Origin: Corynebacterium wankanglinii
GTDB lineage: Bacteria; Actinomycetota; Actinomycetes; Mycobacteriales; Mycobacteriaceae
DNA length: 64,000 nucleotides
Assembly: GCA_014490595.1 (NCBI GenBank)
Contig: CP061031.1
Location: 1,798,001 to 1,862,000, forward strand
Direction of reading: 5' to 3'
The notes beneath the pieces were generated by a model, which saw nothing but the letters and a program-made list of their open reading frames with translations, did no database searches and had not been told where the DNA came from. Below are positions 26,280-35,553 of the stretch, piece after piece; the stretch's first letter is position 1, and every line of letters begins with the position of its first letter. The position numbers were made by a program, and so were the translations under genes.

Positions 26280-26948
26280 TTAGGCCCCGCGGCGGGAACG
26301 CTTCGCGGCGACCTTGGCCACGATCCGGTCGATGCGGGCGCGCTCCTCCAAAAACTCCGGCGGGTTGGACCCGCGCATGGTGCGCACGAACGCGGGGTGG
26401 TCGACGCAGACGGTTTCCACCCAGCCTGTGACGGCCTCCTCCACGATCTCGCCGACACGGGCGTAGAGGTGCGGCAAGCTCACCACGCCGAGCTCGCGCG
26501 CGACCATGTCGGTCTGCTCCAGGCAGTAGGACACCACCTCGCCCAAGTGTTGCACCACCAAATCGGTGCGGCCAGTCAGCGCGTCCTGCATGGTCTGCAC
26601 CGAAAACGGGGCCTTTAAGGGGAACAGGTCGTGGAGACCGGAGGCGTCGAGAAGCTCGGGCTCCGGGATGCGCTCCTCGGGCTTCGCCCCCGCAGACAAG
26701 TGGCCGGCGGCGCGGCCGGAGGTGAGCGCCTGGCGCAGGCCGATCAACTCGGCTACCACGCGGCGGGCGTCCTGGCGCGCGTCATCGACGATTTCGACGA
26801 ACTCGGCGAGGCAGTCCTCGGTGAGCTCGCCGTCGTAATCCGCGATGGCCTCGGCAAGGTGCTCGGTGTACTCCGCCACCTCGTCGCCGATGTTGTAAAT
26901 CTCCTGGGTGAGCTCGCGGTGACGCAGCACAGCGGCAGTTTTGTGCAT
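26280..26948 (-). CDS. Hypothetical helical protein (222 aa)
   Basis: Starts at ATG 26948 with GGAGG nine bases upstream; the extra N-terminal residues of the longer frame have no support. It is almost wholly helical and acidic (EIYNIGDEVAEYTEHLAEAI, then LAEFVEIVDDARQDARRVVA), without membrane segments or known motifs. It ends 9 bp before hemW, so it is likely co-transcribed with hemW-hrcA-dnaJ2. I do not recognise the family. Confidence 0.65.
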   Translation of the reverse strand: MHKTAAVLRHRELTQEIYNIGDEVAEYTEHLAEAIADYDGELTEDCLAEFVEIVDDARQDARRVVAELIGLRQALTSGRAAGHLSAGAKPEERIPEPELLDASGLHDLFPLKAPFSVQTMQDALTGRTDLVVQHLGEVVSYCLEQTDMVARELGVVSLPHLYARVGEIVEEAVTGWVETVCVDHPAFVRTMRGSNPPEFLEERARIDRIVAKVAAKRSRRGA

Positions 26949-27036
26949 CCCGGGCCCTCCTTGGAAACGCCTGTGCGTAAGTGACAAATTGGCATGCTAT
27001 GCCACCACCGCAGCGGAGGAAGGAAGGCGCGCCGGA

Positions 27037-28875
27037 CTACCGCTGGTACAGCTTGTCGATGTCCTCCTGGAAGCGCTGGAACACCACGTTGCGCTTCACC
27101 TTCATCGTCGGGGTCATCTCGTCGTGCTGCTCAGACAAGTCGCGGTCCAGGATGCGGAACTTCTTAATCGCCTCGGTGCGCGAGACGGTTGCGTTGGCCA
27201 TGTTCACCGCGTCCTGCACCTCGGCGCGCAGGGCGGGGTCCTGGGCGAGCTCGGAGATCTTCTTGTTCTGCGGGATGTTGTGGTTGGCCTTCCAGCGCTT
27301 GAGCTCTTCCTCATCGAGGGTGACCAGCACGCCCACGAACGGCTTGCCGTCGCCGACCACCAACGCGTTGGAGATCAGCGGGTCCTGTCTGATGATCTCC
27401 TCCATCGGCCCCGGCGAGATGTTCTTGCCGCCGGCCGTGACAATGAGGTCTTTTTTGCGCCCGGTGATGGAAACGAAGCCGTCCTCGTCTACCTCCCCCA
27501 GGTCGCCGGTGTTGAACCAGCCGTCCGTGAGCGCCTCGTCGGTCGCGGCCGCGTTCTGCCAGTACTTGTTAAACACGCCGGGGCCTTTGAACTCGATCTC
27601 GCCGTCGTCGTTGATGCGCACGGAGTAGCCGTTGACGGGCTGGCCCACGGTGCCAATCTTGTTGGCGTTGGCGTTGTTCACGCACGCCGCGGCGCACGTT
27701 TCGGTGAGCCCGTAGCCCTCGTAGATGGGCACGCCCATGCCACGGAAGAAGTGCGACAGGTCCGAACTCATCGCGGACCCGCCGGTGATGCCGTACCAGA
27801 CCGAGCCGCCCATGGCGTCTTTGATCTTGCCGTAGACCAGCTTTTCAAACACCGCGCGCTTAGCCTTCTGCACCCGCGACGGCCCCTCCGGGGTGTCCAG
27901 CGCCTTCGAGTAATCGATCGCCGCCTTTTCCGCCTCTAAGAACATGCGCTTGCCCACCGCAGAGCCGTCCGCCGCCTTGTTGTAGGCGCCCTCGCGCACC
28001 TTCTCAAACACGCGCGGAACGCCCACGACCAGGTTGGGGCGCACGCGCTGCAGCTCCACCATCAGCGTCGAGGTGTCGGACCAGTGCGACTGAGTCGCCC
28101 CCGAGATGGTCCACGCCAGCGACACCGCGCGGGCGAGCACGTGCGCCAGCGGCAAAAACGTGACCATGCGCTGCCCCGGGTAGGACACCCGGCCGATCTC
28201 GTTTTCCAGCAGCGCCCAGCACTGGTACGCCCAGTTGCCGTGGGTGATCTCCACGCCCTTCGGCCGGCCGGTGGTGCCGGAGGTGTAGACGATGGAGCCC
28301 AGGTTGGCGTGGCGGGTGGCGCGGACCCGTTCGTCGATACGCGATTGCTCCACGTCGCGCCCCTCGAACTTGATCGTCTCCACGCCCGCGGAGTTCAGCT
28401 CGTAGATGCGCTCGAGCTTCGACGGCGAGTCCGCGAACTTGGGCCTACCCGTCTCATCCAGCAAAAACGGGCTCATGAGCTGGGTGTGGTCACGCGTTTC
28501 TGTAAACGCGATCTTCGCGCCGGAATCCTCCAGGATCCACTGGATCTGGTGCATGGACGACGACGGGTAGATCGGCACGGATGCGGCGCCAGCGGCCCAG
28601 ATAGCGAAGTCCAACAGCGACCACTCGTAGCGCGTGGACGACAAGATGGCCACGCGGTCCCCCGGCTCCACGCCCGCGGCCACCAGGCCCTTCGCCACCT
28701 CGTAAACCTCCTGCAAAAACTCAGCGGCGGTGACGGACACCCACTCGTAGTTGCGCGGGCGGTAGTACAGCACCAGGTGGGGGCGCTCCTCGCACGTGTG
28801 GATCAGCCCGCTGAGGCACGTGTCCGTGTCGTTGAGGGTGAATCCGAGTTCCGTCGTGTACGCGTTGGAAGGCAT
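27037..28875 (-). CDS. fadD: Long-chain fatty acyl-CoA ligase (AMP-forming)
   Basis: Activates fatty acids with ATP and CoA. The 612-residue protein has the AMP-binding P-loop YTSGTTGRPKG near 195-205, the GYGLTETCA motif, and WFNTGDLGEVDEDGFVSITGRKKD near the C-terminal hinge, as in the FadD15 type. The ATG at 28875 follows TACGCT by 8 nt, so the message may be leaderless; the longer frame upstream is excluded. malQ is divergent, 44 bp away. Confidence 0.92.
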   Translation of the reverse strand: MPSNAYTTELGFTLNDTDTCLSGLIHTCEERPHLVLYYRPRNYEWVSVTAAEFLQEVYEVAKGLVAAGVEPGDRVAILSSTRYEWSLLDFAIWAAGAASVPIYPSSSMHQIQWILEDSGAKIAFTETRDHTQLMSPFLLDETGRPKFADSPSKLERIYELNSAGVETIKFEGRDVEQSRIDERVRATRHANLGSIVYTSGTTGRPKGVEITHGNWAYQCWALLENEIGRVSYPGQRMVTFLPLAHVLARAVSLAWTISGATQSHWSDTSTLMVELQRVRPNLVVGVPRVFEKVREGAYNKAADGSAVGKRMFLEAEKAAIDYSKALDTPEGPSRVQKAKRAVFEKLVYGKIKDAMGGSVWYGITGGSAMSSDLSHFFRGMGVPIYEGYGLTETCAAACVNNANANKIGTVGQPVNGYSVRINDDGEIEFKGPGVFNKYWQNAAATDEALTDGWFNTGDLGEVDEDGFVSITGRKKDLIVTAGGKNISPGPMEEIIRQDPLISNALVVGDGKPFVGVLVTLDEEELKRWKANHNIPQNKKISELAQDPALRAEVQDAVNMANATVSRTEAIKKFRILDRDLSEQHDEMTPTMKVKRNVVFQRFQEDIDKLYQR

Positions 28876-28919
28876 GGTGCTCAAGCGTACCCCAGCAGCT
28901 ACGGCCCGGCTTTGGCACA

Positions 28920-31064
28920 ATGCGTGACGTGACAAACGTGGAACTGCTGCACGCCCTCGCCGAGTCTTACGGCTTCGGTACCTCCTACCGCGCCTCGAAC
29001 GGGCTGGTCACGGAGCCGCCCGCCGAGTCGTTTCTGAAGCTGCTCCGAGCGCTGGGGCTTTCGCTTAGCGACGACCCTTCGGACGAAGAACTCCAATTCC
29101 ACCTCGACGCCCGCCGGGAATTCTGGGCCACCCGGCCCATGCCGCCGTGCGTGGTTGCCACCGAGGGGGCGGAGCGGCACTTCAACGTGCACGTGCACGA
29201 CGGGCACTGGGCGCACTGCTGGATCCGGCTGGAAGACGGCACATCGCGCGACGCCTACCAGGACGAAAACTGGGCCCCGCCGTTTACCGCCTCCGACGGC
29301 GTGACGTGGGGCGAGGCCACCTTCCACGTGCCGGGCGACCTGCCCGCGGGCTACCACGAGCTGCACCTGGAATCGGACAACTTGGACGAGGTCTGCCCGC
29401 TCATCGTGGTCCCGGCGGCGCTGTCCACCAACGCCGACGTGGTGCGGGAGCCGGTGTGGGGTGTGATGGCGCAGCTGTACTCGGTGCGCTCGCTGGATTC
29501 CTGGGGCATCGGGGACTTCCACGACCTGGGTTCGATCGCCGAGGCGGTCGCCGAGCAGGGCGCGGACTACCTGCTGATCAACCCCGTCCACGCCGCCGAG
29601 CCGGTCCCGCCGATCGAGGACTCGCCGTACCTGCCCACCTCCCGCCGGTTTGTCAACCCCATCTACATCGCCGTCGAACAGGTCCCGGAGTTCGCGATGC
29701 TGGATGAGGGGGACCGGGAGGACGTCGTCAAGCTTGCCGCCGAGTTCAAGGCCATGAACCACACCAACGAACCGCTGGAGCGCGACCGCATTTTCGCCGC
29801 GAAGCTTGCGGCGCTCAAGGCGCTGTTCTACGTCTCGGCCGCGGACGAGGCCCGCACGCACGACTTCGAGCTGTTCTGCCTGGACGAGGGCGAAGGCCTA
29901 CGCCAATTCGCCGAGTGGTGCGCGGCGCAGGCCTCCGAGTCAGAGCACCACGGCGCGCCGAAGCACGCCGGAGAGGACCCGCAGGAGCTGGTCCAGTTCT
30001 ACATGTGGCTGCAGTTCATCGCCGACGAGCAGCGCCGCGTGGCGCAAGAGCGCGCACTCGCGGCGGGCATGCGGCTGGGTATTATGACGGACCTTGCCGT
30101 GGGCATCCACCCCGGCGGCGCAGACGCCGCCACACTGCACGAGGTGCTTGTTCCCGACGCGTCCGTGGGCGCGCCGCCGGACCAGTACTCCCAGCAAGGC
30201 CAGGACTGGTCCCAGCCGCCGTGGAACCCGCAGCAGCTGGCGGAGGCCGGTTACGGGCCGTGGCGGGACCTGCTGCGCACCGTGCTGCGCCACTCCGGCG
30301 GCATCCGCGTGGACCACATCCTCGGCCTGTTTCGCCTGTTCTGGCTGCCGCGCATGGATACACCCATGCACGGCGCGTACATGAACTACGACTTCGAGGC
30401 CATGGTCGGCGTGCTCGTGCTGGAGGCGCAGCGCGCAGGCGCCGTGGTGGTGGGCGAAGACCTGGGCACGTTCGAACCGTGGGTGCAAGACGTGCTGCGC
30501 GACAAGGGCATTCTGGGCACGTCCGTGCTGTGGTTCGAGTCCGTGCCGCCGGAGGTCCCGCGCCCGTCGCAGCAGTACCGCAACCTGGCGCTCACAGCCG
30601 TGGGCACGCACGACCTGCCCCCGACCGCCGGGTACCTCGAGGGCGCGCACAACGCGCTGCGCCACAAGCTGGGCCTGGTTGTGGAGAGCCTGGAGGAGCT
30701 CAACGCCGCCGACGCGGTGTGGATCTCCCAGGTGCTCGCCGCCGCGCAGGCGGAGGGCGCGTTCGAGGGCACCACGCTTGCGGACGTGGACTTCCTGGAC
30801 CAGGACTTGGGCGAGTACGACGACGTGGACACGCTCGTGGAGGGCCTGACGCGGTTTGTCGCCTCCACCCCGTCCGCGATGACCTGCACGAACCTGGTGG
30901 ACATGGTGGGCGACACGCGCATTCAAAACCAGCCGGGCACCAACCGCGAGATGTACTCCAACTGGTGCATCCCGCTTTGCGACACCTCCGGCACCCCCGT
31001 CCTCATCGAAGACCTCCCCGACGTGCCGCTGTTCACCCGGATCGCCTCCGCAAGCACTCGCTAG
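28920..31064 (+). CDS. malQ: 4-alpha-glucanotransferase (amylomaltase)
   Basis: GH77 enzyme that transfers glucan chains in maltose/maltodextrin metabolism. The 714-residue protein has an N-terminal domain typical of actinobacterial MalQ, LYSVRSLDSWGIGDFHDL, the nucleophile region GGIRVDHILGLFRLFW (Asp about 465), and the acid/base VVVGEDLGTF. The start could also be the GTG three codons later (MTNVELL). Confidence 0.95.
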   Translation: MRDVTNVELLHALAESYGFGTSYRASNGLVTEPPAESFLKLLRALGLSLSDDPSDEELQFHLDARREFWATRPMPPCVVATEGAERHFNVHVHDGHWAHCWIRLEDGTSRDAYQDENWAPPFTASDGVTWGEATFHVPGDLPAGYHELHLESDNLDEVCPLIVVPAALSTNADVVREPVWGVMAQLYSVRSLDSWGIGDFHDLGSIAEAVAEQGADYLLINPVHAAEPVPPIEDSPYLPTSRRFVNPIYIAVEQVPEFAMLDEGDREDVVKLAAEFKAMNHTNEPLERDRIFAAKLAALKALFYVSAADEARTHDFELFCLDEGEGLRQFAEWCAAQASESEHHGAPKHAGEDPQELVQFYMWLQFIADEQRRVAQERALAAGMRLGIMTDLAVGIHPGGADAATLHEVLVPDASVGAPPDQYSQQGQDWSQPPWNPQQLAEAGYGPWRDLLRTVLRHSGGIRVDHILGLFRLFWLPRMDTPMHGAYMNYDFEAMVGVLVLEAQRAGAVVVGEDLGTFEPWVQDVLRDKGILGTSVLWFESVPPEVPRPSQQYRNLALTAVGTHDLPPTAGYLEGAHNALRHKLGLVVESLEELNAADAVWISQVLAAAQAEGAFEGTTLADVDFLDQDLGEYDDVDTLVEGLTRFVASTPSAMTCTNLVDMVGDTRIQNQPGTNREMYSNWCIPLCDTSGTPVLIEDLPDVPLFTRIASASTR

Positions 31065-31076
31065 CGCTCACTAGCA

Positions 31077-31116
31077 CCCGCCAACGCTCGTGCTAGGGCA
31101 CGGGCGTTGGCGGGGT
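31077..31116. terminator. Hairpin after malQ
   Basis: CCCGCCAACGC and its complement GCGTTGGCGGG form an 11-bp stem, extended by GTGC/GCAC toward the loop. It sits between malQ and the converging small membrane gene and can act on both strands; there is no strong U-tract. Confidence 0.6.
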
Positions 31117-31136
31117 TAGCGGGAGCGTGGTCGGCG

Positions 31137-31277
31137 CTACAGCGCGCCGGCGAGCGCGGCGACGACAACGAGGGCGATGAGCACCCACATCACCTGGGTC
31201 ACCCGCGATTGCGGGTACTTCCGCTGCTGCTTCGGCAGCTTTTGGTCCTGCTTGCGCAGCTCCTCCGGGTTGGCCAT
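31137..31277 (-). CDS. Small membrane protein (46 aa)
   Basis: Begins at ATG 31277 as MANPEELRKQDQKLPKQ. A charged N-terminal half is followed by one membrane helix (VTQVMWVLIALVVVAALAG) at the very end, a tail-anchored layout. TAGGCT lies 8 nt before the ATG, suggesting its own leaderless promoter. No family is recognised, but clean codon use and position after another tiny membrane gene support it. Confidence 0.55.
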   Translation of the reverse strand: MANPEELRKQDQKLPKQQRKYPQSRVTQVMWVLIALVVVAALAGAL

Positions 31278-31302
31278 GGGGCCTAAGCCTAGCCCGATGG
31301 CC

Positions 31303-31452
31303 TCAGCGGCGGGAAAACAGCCGCGCGGCGGCGCGGGAGAAGGCGTCCACCGCACGCAGCAGCACGTAGCTGGCCGCACCGCACACCGGCGCTGCAACCG
31401 CCAGGATCACCGGCACCTGCAACCAGGGGCTCAACCCCATCACCCAGCTCAT
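31303..31452 (-). CDS. Small membrane protein (49 aa)
   Basis: The ATG overlaps the stop of the serine protease gene (ATGA), so translation is coupled. The product reads MSWVMGLSPWLQVPVILAVA, then a Cys-containing helix and a basic end FSRAAARLFSRR. One or two membrane segments are likely. It is too short for usual gene calling. The coupling suggests a role connected with the preceding membrane-anchored protease. Confidence 0.5.
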   Translation of the reverse strand: MSWVMGLSPWLQVPVILAVAAPVCGAASYVLLRAVDAFSRAAARLFSRR

Positions 31453-32678
31453 CGGATTATGCCCAACACGTAGCCGATGGCGGGCACCAGCACAGCCGCT
31501 GCGGCGACGACCCCGAGCGTGATCACCAGCGCGTCGGCAATGCGGCGGTCGCGCTGCTCCTTGACTTCTACCGGATCTGCGGGGGCCTCGCTGGGCACGC
31601 TGGACGGGGTTGCCGCGCCGGTGGGCACCGGAGCTGCAGTGCGGGTCCTTGTCGCAGGGGGCGCGGACGCACGCGTCGCCGAGGGGCGCGCCGACGTCGG
31701 TGTCGCGGACTGTCCCGCGGTGCCGCGCGTCGTCGGTGCCGGTTTCACCTTCGGTGCCGGTGCCGACGCCCGGGTGGCCGATGAGGTCGCCGTCGGCCGC
31801 GCGGCGTTGGTTGGCGTCGTCCCCCTCGACGCCGACGAAGGCTCGACCGCGGGGGGAGCCGGGGTCGCTTCGGAGGCCGGGAACTGCCGGGCGTAGTACT
31901 CGCGGAGGAAGGCGTCGATGCGGGCGTCGTCGTACGTAGGGCCGCTCTGCAGCGAACTTGCCCGCTCAAGGCCCACCACTTCGGTGTCGTCCTCGTCCAC
32001 GAGCGCGTTCGCACCCGACATCACGCCGACGAACCCGCGGCCCGGCGAGTACACCGGCCCGCCGGAATCGCCGAAGTGGGGTGTGCCGGGGGCATCGAAG
32101 TAGATCGTTTTCTCGATCATTCCCACAAACGGCCCGCAGGCGGCCTCCCGGCTGCGCCCGTGGGAGGCGAAGCCGTGGTAGCACAGGGTCTCCCCGGGCG
32201 AAATCTCGCTGATAGGAATGTACGCCCCGCCGTAGGTGTTCTGGCCGAGCGTGACGTTGTTGAACCAGTAGATCACGGCCCAGTCGTTGGCGTTGGCGGG
32301 CCCGTAGAAGGCGGCGGCCGGGTAGATCAACCCGGCGGGCGTGGGGAGTTGCCGCCCGTACTCGTCGGCCACGTAGACCGTCGATCCTCCCGGCCGCGGG
32401 GCGGCGGAGTCCACCGCGCAGTGGCCGGCGGTGTAGCTGCGGTGCAGCGCGACGTCGTTGTAGCCGATGGTGCAGGAGGTCAGGTTGTAGCCGCCGATGT
32501 TGTCCACGAACAGCCGCTCACCTTGCCTAGCGACGAGCGGTTCCGCCGCCCCCGCTCCCGGCAGCGCAACCGGCACCGCAGCCGAAGACACGGCGATCGC
32601 CACGGCCGCGGCCAGCGCGCCGGCTCGGGGGCGCCCCGGATTTCGGCGCAGATGTCGGCGCAGAAGTCGGCGCGGCAT
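31449..32678 (-). CDS. Secreted, membrane-anchored trypsin-like serine protease
   Basis: The 409-residue protein has an Arg-rich N-terminus and signal peptide (ALAAAVAIAVSSAAVPVALP). Its S1 protease domain holds the His motif TAGHC, the Asp region NDWAVIYW and the Ser motif FGDSGGPVY. A Ser/Thr/Ala/Pro-rich stalk of about 100 residues follows, then a C-terminal helix (ALVITLGVVAAAAVLVPAI) that anchors it outside the membrane. The substrate is unknown. AAGGA precedes the ATG. It is coupled to a 49-aa membrane protein. Confidence 0.85.
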   Translation of the reverse strand: MPRRLLRRHLRRNPGRPRAGALAAAVAIAVSSAAVPVALPGAGAAEPLVARQGERLFVDNIGGYNLTSCTIGYNDVALHRSYTAGHCAVDSAAPRPGGSTVYVADEYGRQLPTPAGLIYPAAAFYGPANANDWAVIYWFNNVTLGQNTYGGAYIPISEISPGETLCYHGFASHGRSREAACGPFVGMIEKTIYFDAPGTPHFGDSGGPVYSPGRGFVGVMSGANALVDEDDTEVVGLERASSLQSGPTYDDARIDAFLREYYARQFPASEATPAPPAVEPSSASRGTTPTNAARPTATSSATRASAPAPKVKPAPTTRGTAGQSATPTSARPSATRASAPPATRTRTAAPVPTGAATPSSVPSEAPADPVEVKEQRDRRIADALVITLGVVAAAAVLVPAIGYVLGIIR

Positions 32679-32741
32679 AGGCGTGTCCTTGTCTTGTTTT
32701 TTGAAGCGGTGAAACCCTCTCGACTCTACCGCAGGTGCCCA

Positions 32742-32766
32742 AAAAACTCCCTCAGCGCGAGTTTTT
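32742..32766. terminator. Hairpin terminator at the end of dcp
   Basis: AAAAACTC (32742-32749) and GAGTTTTT (32759-32766) form a perfect 8-bp stem with a 9-nt loop and T/A-rich flanks on both strands. It overlaps the last dcp codons and separates dcp from the protease promoter region. Confidence 0.6.
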
Positions 32767-34728
32767 CTGTGCGTCTGTTCGCGCCCCCGCGAGGCCGCGG
32801 CGCTTCAGCAGCGGCTGGGTGTCTTTGTCCCGCCCGCGGAAGGCACGGTACGCCTCGTCGTAGTCTCGGGAAGCGCCCCGGGACAAGATGGCGTCGCGGA
32901 ACTTTGCGCCGGTAGCGCGGTTGATCCCCTCTTCCGCCACCAGCGCGTAGCCGTCGGCGTCGAGCGCTTCTGCCCAGAGGTAGGAGTAGTAGCCCGCGGA
33001 GTAGCCGCCCGCGAAGATGTGGTTAAACCAGGTGGAGCGGTAGCGCGGCTCCAAGCCGTCCACGTCGAGGCCGTAGTCGCGCAGGACTTGCGCCTCGAAG
33101 GCGTCGACGTCCGAAGGTAGCTCGCCGTCGAGCGAGTGCCACGCAAGATCGATCGCACTGGCCGCGAGGTACTCCGCGGTGGAGAATCCCTGGCCGAACT
33201 GGCGCGACGCCTCCATCGCCTCGAGCAAGGGGGCCGGGATCGGTTCGTCGGTGTCCACGTGGCGCGCGTAATTGCGGGCGATCTCGGGGGCGAAGGCGTA
33301 GTTCTCGTTGATCTGGGACGGGAACTCCACCCAGTCGCGCGGGACGTTGGTGCCGGAGTGCGAGGGGTAGCGTACGTCGGAAAGCAGGCCGTGCAGTGCG
33401 TGGCCGAACTCGTGGAAGAGCGTTGTCACCTCGTCGATGGTGAGCAGGTTCGAGTTGATGGACATCACGTTGACCACCACCGGTTTCGTGCCCGCGAGGT
33501 GGGACTGGTCCACGAACGAGCTCATCCACGCGCCTCCGCGCTTAGACGGGCGGGCGGCGTAATCCGTCAGCAGCAGGCCGATACCCGTGCCGTCCTCCTC
33601 CTTGACCTCCCAGACGTCTACGTCGTCGCGGTAGCCTGCGAGGTCTGCGCGCTTGTCCACCGTGATGCCGTAGAGGAGGTTGGCGGCGTAGAAGACGCCG
33701 TCGGTGAGTACCTGCTCGAGCGGGAAGTACTTGCGCAGCTCCGCCTCGTCGAGACCGAGCTCCTCCGCGCGGCGCTTGGCCTGCCAGTACGGCCAGTCCG
33801 CGCCGTCAAGGTCCTCGCCCGCGAGCTCGCCAGCGAGTTTGCGCTCCGCTTCGGCGTTGGCGGCGGCAGCCGGGGCCAGGTCCGCGATGAGCTGGCGGGC
33901 GGCTGCCGCGGTGCCCGCGGTCTCCTCCGCGATGACGTAGTCGGCGTGGCTGTCAAAACCCAGCAGCTTCGCGCGCTCCTGGCGCAGCGCCACCGATTCG
34001 AGGACGATATCGCGGTTGGAGTCCTGGCCGCGCTTGCGCGAGGCGTCGAAGAGCTTGTGGCGCGCAGCAGCGTCCTGAAGTTCAGATTGCAGCGACTGGG
34101 TGGTGGGCAGCTCGATCGGTACGACGTAGCGGCCGTCCTTCTCGTAGGAGGCCAGCTGGTCTTCAGACAGGCCGGCCAGCTCGTCCCGGGTGAACTCCAC
34201 TGCCAGCCTTGTGGTGTCCGCGAGCAGGTTGCGGCCGAAGCGCTCGGACAGCTCGCTCAAACGCTGGTTGATTTCCTGCAGGCGGGACTTTCCGGCGGCA
34301 TCCAGGTTGGCGCCGCGGCGGGTGAAGCGGCGCATCAGCTCTGCGTGAAGACGCTGCGACTCCCCGTCTTCCGGCACCTCGACGCCCTTGATGCGCTGAT
34401 AAAGCTCGTCGTTCTGGTAGATCGAGTCCACGTGCGCGGACAACCGGGGCACGATCCGGTCCGCAACCGCGTCGAAATCGTCGGTGGCATCCGTGCCCTG
34501 CAGGTTGAAAAACCACGCCATCACGCGGTCCAGGTCCGCGCCCGCAAGCTCGAAGGCCTCCACGGTATTTTCCCACGTAGGTTCCGCGGCGGTGGTGATC
34601 TCCGCGATCTCCGCCGCGTGGTGCCTCAGCGCCTCCTCAAACGCGGGCTCCACGTGCTCGAGCCGGATGTTGGCGAAATCCGGCAGGTTGTACGGCAGTG
34701 TCGAGGGCGTGAGAAGCGGGTTCGTCAT
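32752..34728 (-). CDS. dcp: M3-family metallopeptidase (peptidyl-dipeptidase Dcp / oligopeptidase A type)
   Basis: The 658-residue cytoplasmic peptidase has the zinc motif HEFGHALHGL near 437 and the downstream SGTNVPRDWVEFPSQINENY, characteristic of M3A enzymes that degrade short peptides. No signal peptide. TACACT stands 7 nt before the ATG, suggesting leaderless transcription; the divergent esterase-like gene begins 33 bp away. Confidence 0.92.
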   Translation of the reverse strand: MTNPLLTPSTLPYNLPDFANIRLEHVEPAFEEALRHHAAEIAEITTAAEPTWENTVEAFELAGADLDRVMAWFFNLQGTDATDDFDAVADRIVPRLSAHVDSIYQNDELYQRIKGVEVPEDGESQRLHAELMRRFTRRGANLDAAGKSRLQEINQRLSELSERFGRNLLADTTRLAVEFTRDELAGLSEDQLASYEKDGRYVVPIELPTTQSLQSELQDAAARHKLFDASRKRGQDSNRDIVLESVALRQERAKLLGFDSHADYVIAEETAGTAAAARQLIADLAPAAAANAEAERKLAGELAGEDLDGADWPYWQAKRRAEELGLDEAELRKYFPLEQVLTDGVFYAANLLYGITVDKRADLAGYRDDVDVWEVKEEDGTGIGLLLTDYAARPSKRGGAWMSSFVDQSHLAGTKPVVVNVMSINSNLLTIDEVTTLFHEFGHALHGLLSDVRYPSHSGTNVPRDWVEFPSQINENYAFAPEIARNYARHVDTDEPIPAPLLEAMEASRQFGQGFSTAEYLAASAIDLAWHSLDGELPSDVDAFEAQVLRDYGLDVDGLEPRYRSTWFNHIFAGGYSAGYYSYLWAEALDADGYALVAEEGINRATGAKFRDAILSRGASRDYDEAYRAFRGRDKDTQPLLKRRGLAGARTDAQKNSR

Positions 34729-34761
34729 GGCGGACAGTGTAGGCGGTTAGGCTTCTGGCCT

Positions 34762-35553
34762 ATGGGCGATACGGAAATCACATGCGCGGCCGGCACGATC
34801 CTCGGGCGCACGCGCGGCGGGGTGCGGGAGTTCGAATCCGTCCCGTATCTCGCGCCCGCGGGAGCGTTCGATGACCCCGTGCCGCTCGAGCAGGGGCTGC
34901 TTATCGACGCCACAGTGCCGCACCCCCGCGCCCTGTCCATCATCACCCCGACAGGCGCCCGCCCCGGCACGGACTGCCCGGTGGTGGTGTGGCTGTGCGA
35001 CCCCGTCGGCGCCACCGGCGTCGCCGACGCGCAGCACGCCTTCGTTCAGGTGCGCGTCCCCCACCGCAGCGGGTTCGAGGGCTTCATGCCGTTCGCCGCG
35101 GACCCGATCGCGCACTTCCGCGGCGTGGCGGACGTGGCCGAAGCCCTGCACTGGATCCAGCGCAACATCGAGGCGTTCGGCGGGGACCCCACCAACGTCA
35201 CCGTTGTCGGCGCGGGCGAAGACGCGGCGGTGGCGCTGTGGCTGTGCCGGCGCGACCACTACGCCGGGGAGTTCCGCCGCGTGTGGGCCGCGAACCCCGT
35301 GTTCCCGCGTGCGCCGTACGAGAAGCGGAAGTGGGCGGCGCGCTTCCTCCTGTCCGCTCCCCTGACGCGCGACAAGCTCAACGAGTTGGCTCGAGACAGG
35401 CCGGGTCGGGTGGCGCGAAGCTACCGTCGATACGCAAAGGCGTTCGGGCCGATGGGCCCGCAACCCTACGACGAAGCCGAGCTCGCCGACCTGGCGCACG
35501 TGCGCGTCGCGCCAACGCTCGACGCCGGGGAGATCGCCCGGTTCGCCCGCTAG
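34762..35553 (+). CDS. Carboxylesterase-like protein lacking the catalytic serine
   Basis: The 263-residue protein resembles a shortened type-B carboxylesterase: PVVVWL near the oxyanion region, ALHWIQRNIEAFGGDPTNVT, then VVGAGEDAAVALWL. In active family members this last segment is GESAGG with the serine nucleophile; here it is GAGEDA. It also lacks most of the C-terminal half with the His. It is probably catalytically dead or uses another chemistry. TAGGCT is 8 nt before the ATG. Two iterated words occur (34899, 35426). The stop overlaps the next, converging gene by 4 bp. Confidence 0.7.
   Translation: MGDTEITCAAGTILGRTRGGVREFESVPYLAPAGAFDDPVPLEQGLLIDATVPHPRALSIITPTGARPGTDCPVVVWLCDPVGATGVADAQHAFVQVRVPHRSGFEGFMPFAADPIAHFRGVADVAEALHWIQRNIEAFGGDPTNVTVVGAGEDAAVALWLCRRDHYAGEFRRVWAANPVFPRAPYEKRKWAARFLLSAPLTRDKLNELARDRPGRVARSYRRYAKAFGPMGPQPYDEAELADLAHVRVAPTLDAGEIARFAR

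Noticed and set aside
33136..34761. Long plus-strand extension upstream of the esterase-like gene
   Set aside because: It is antisense to dcp. The promoter TAGGCT and the natural N-terminus place the start at 34762.
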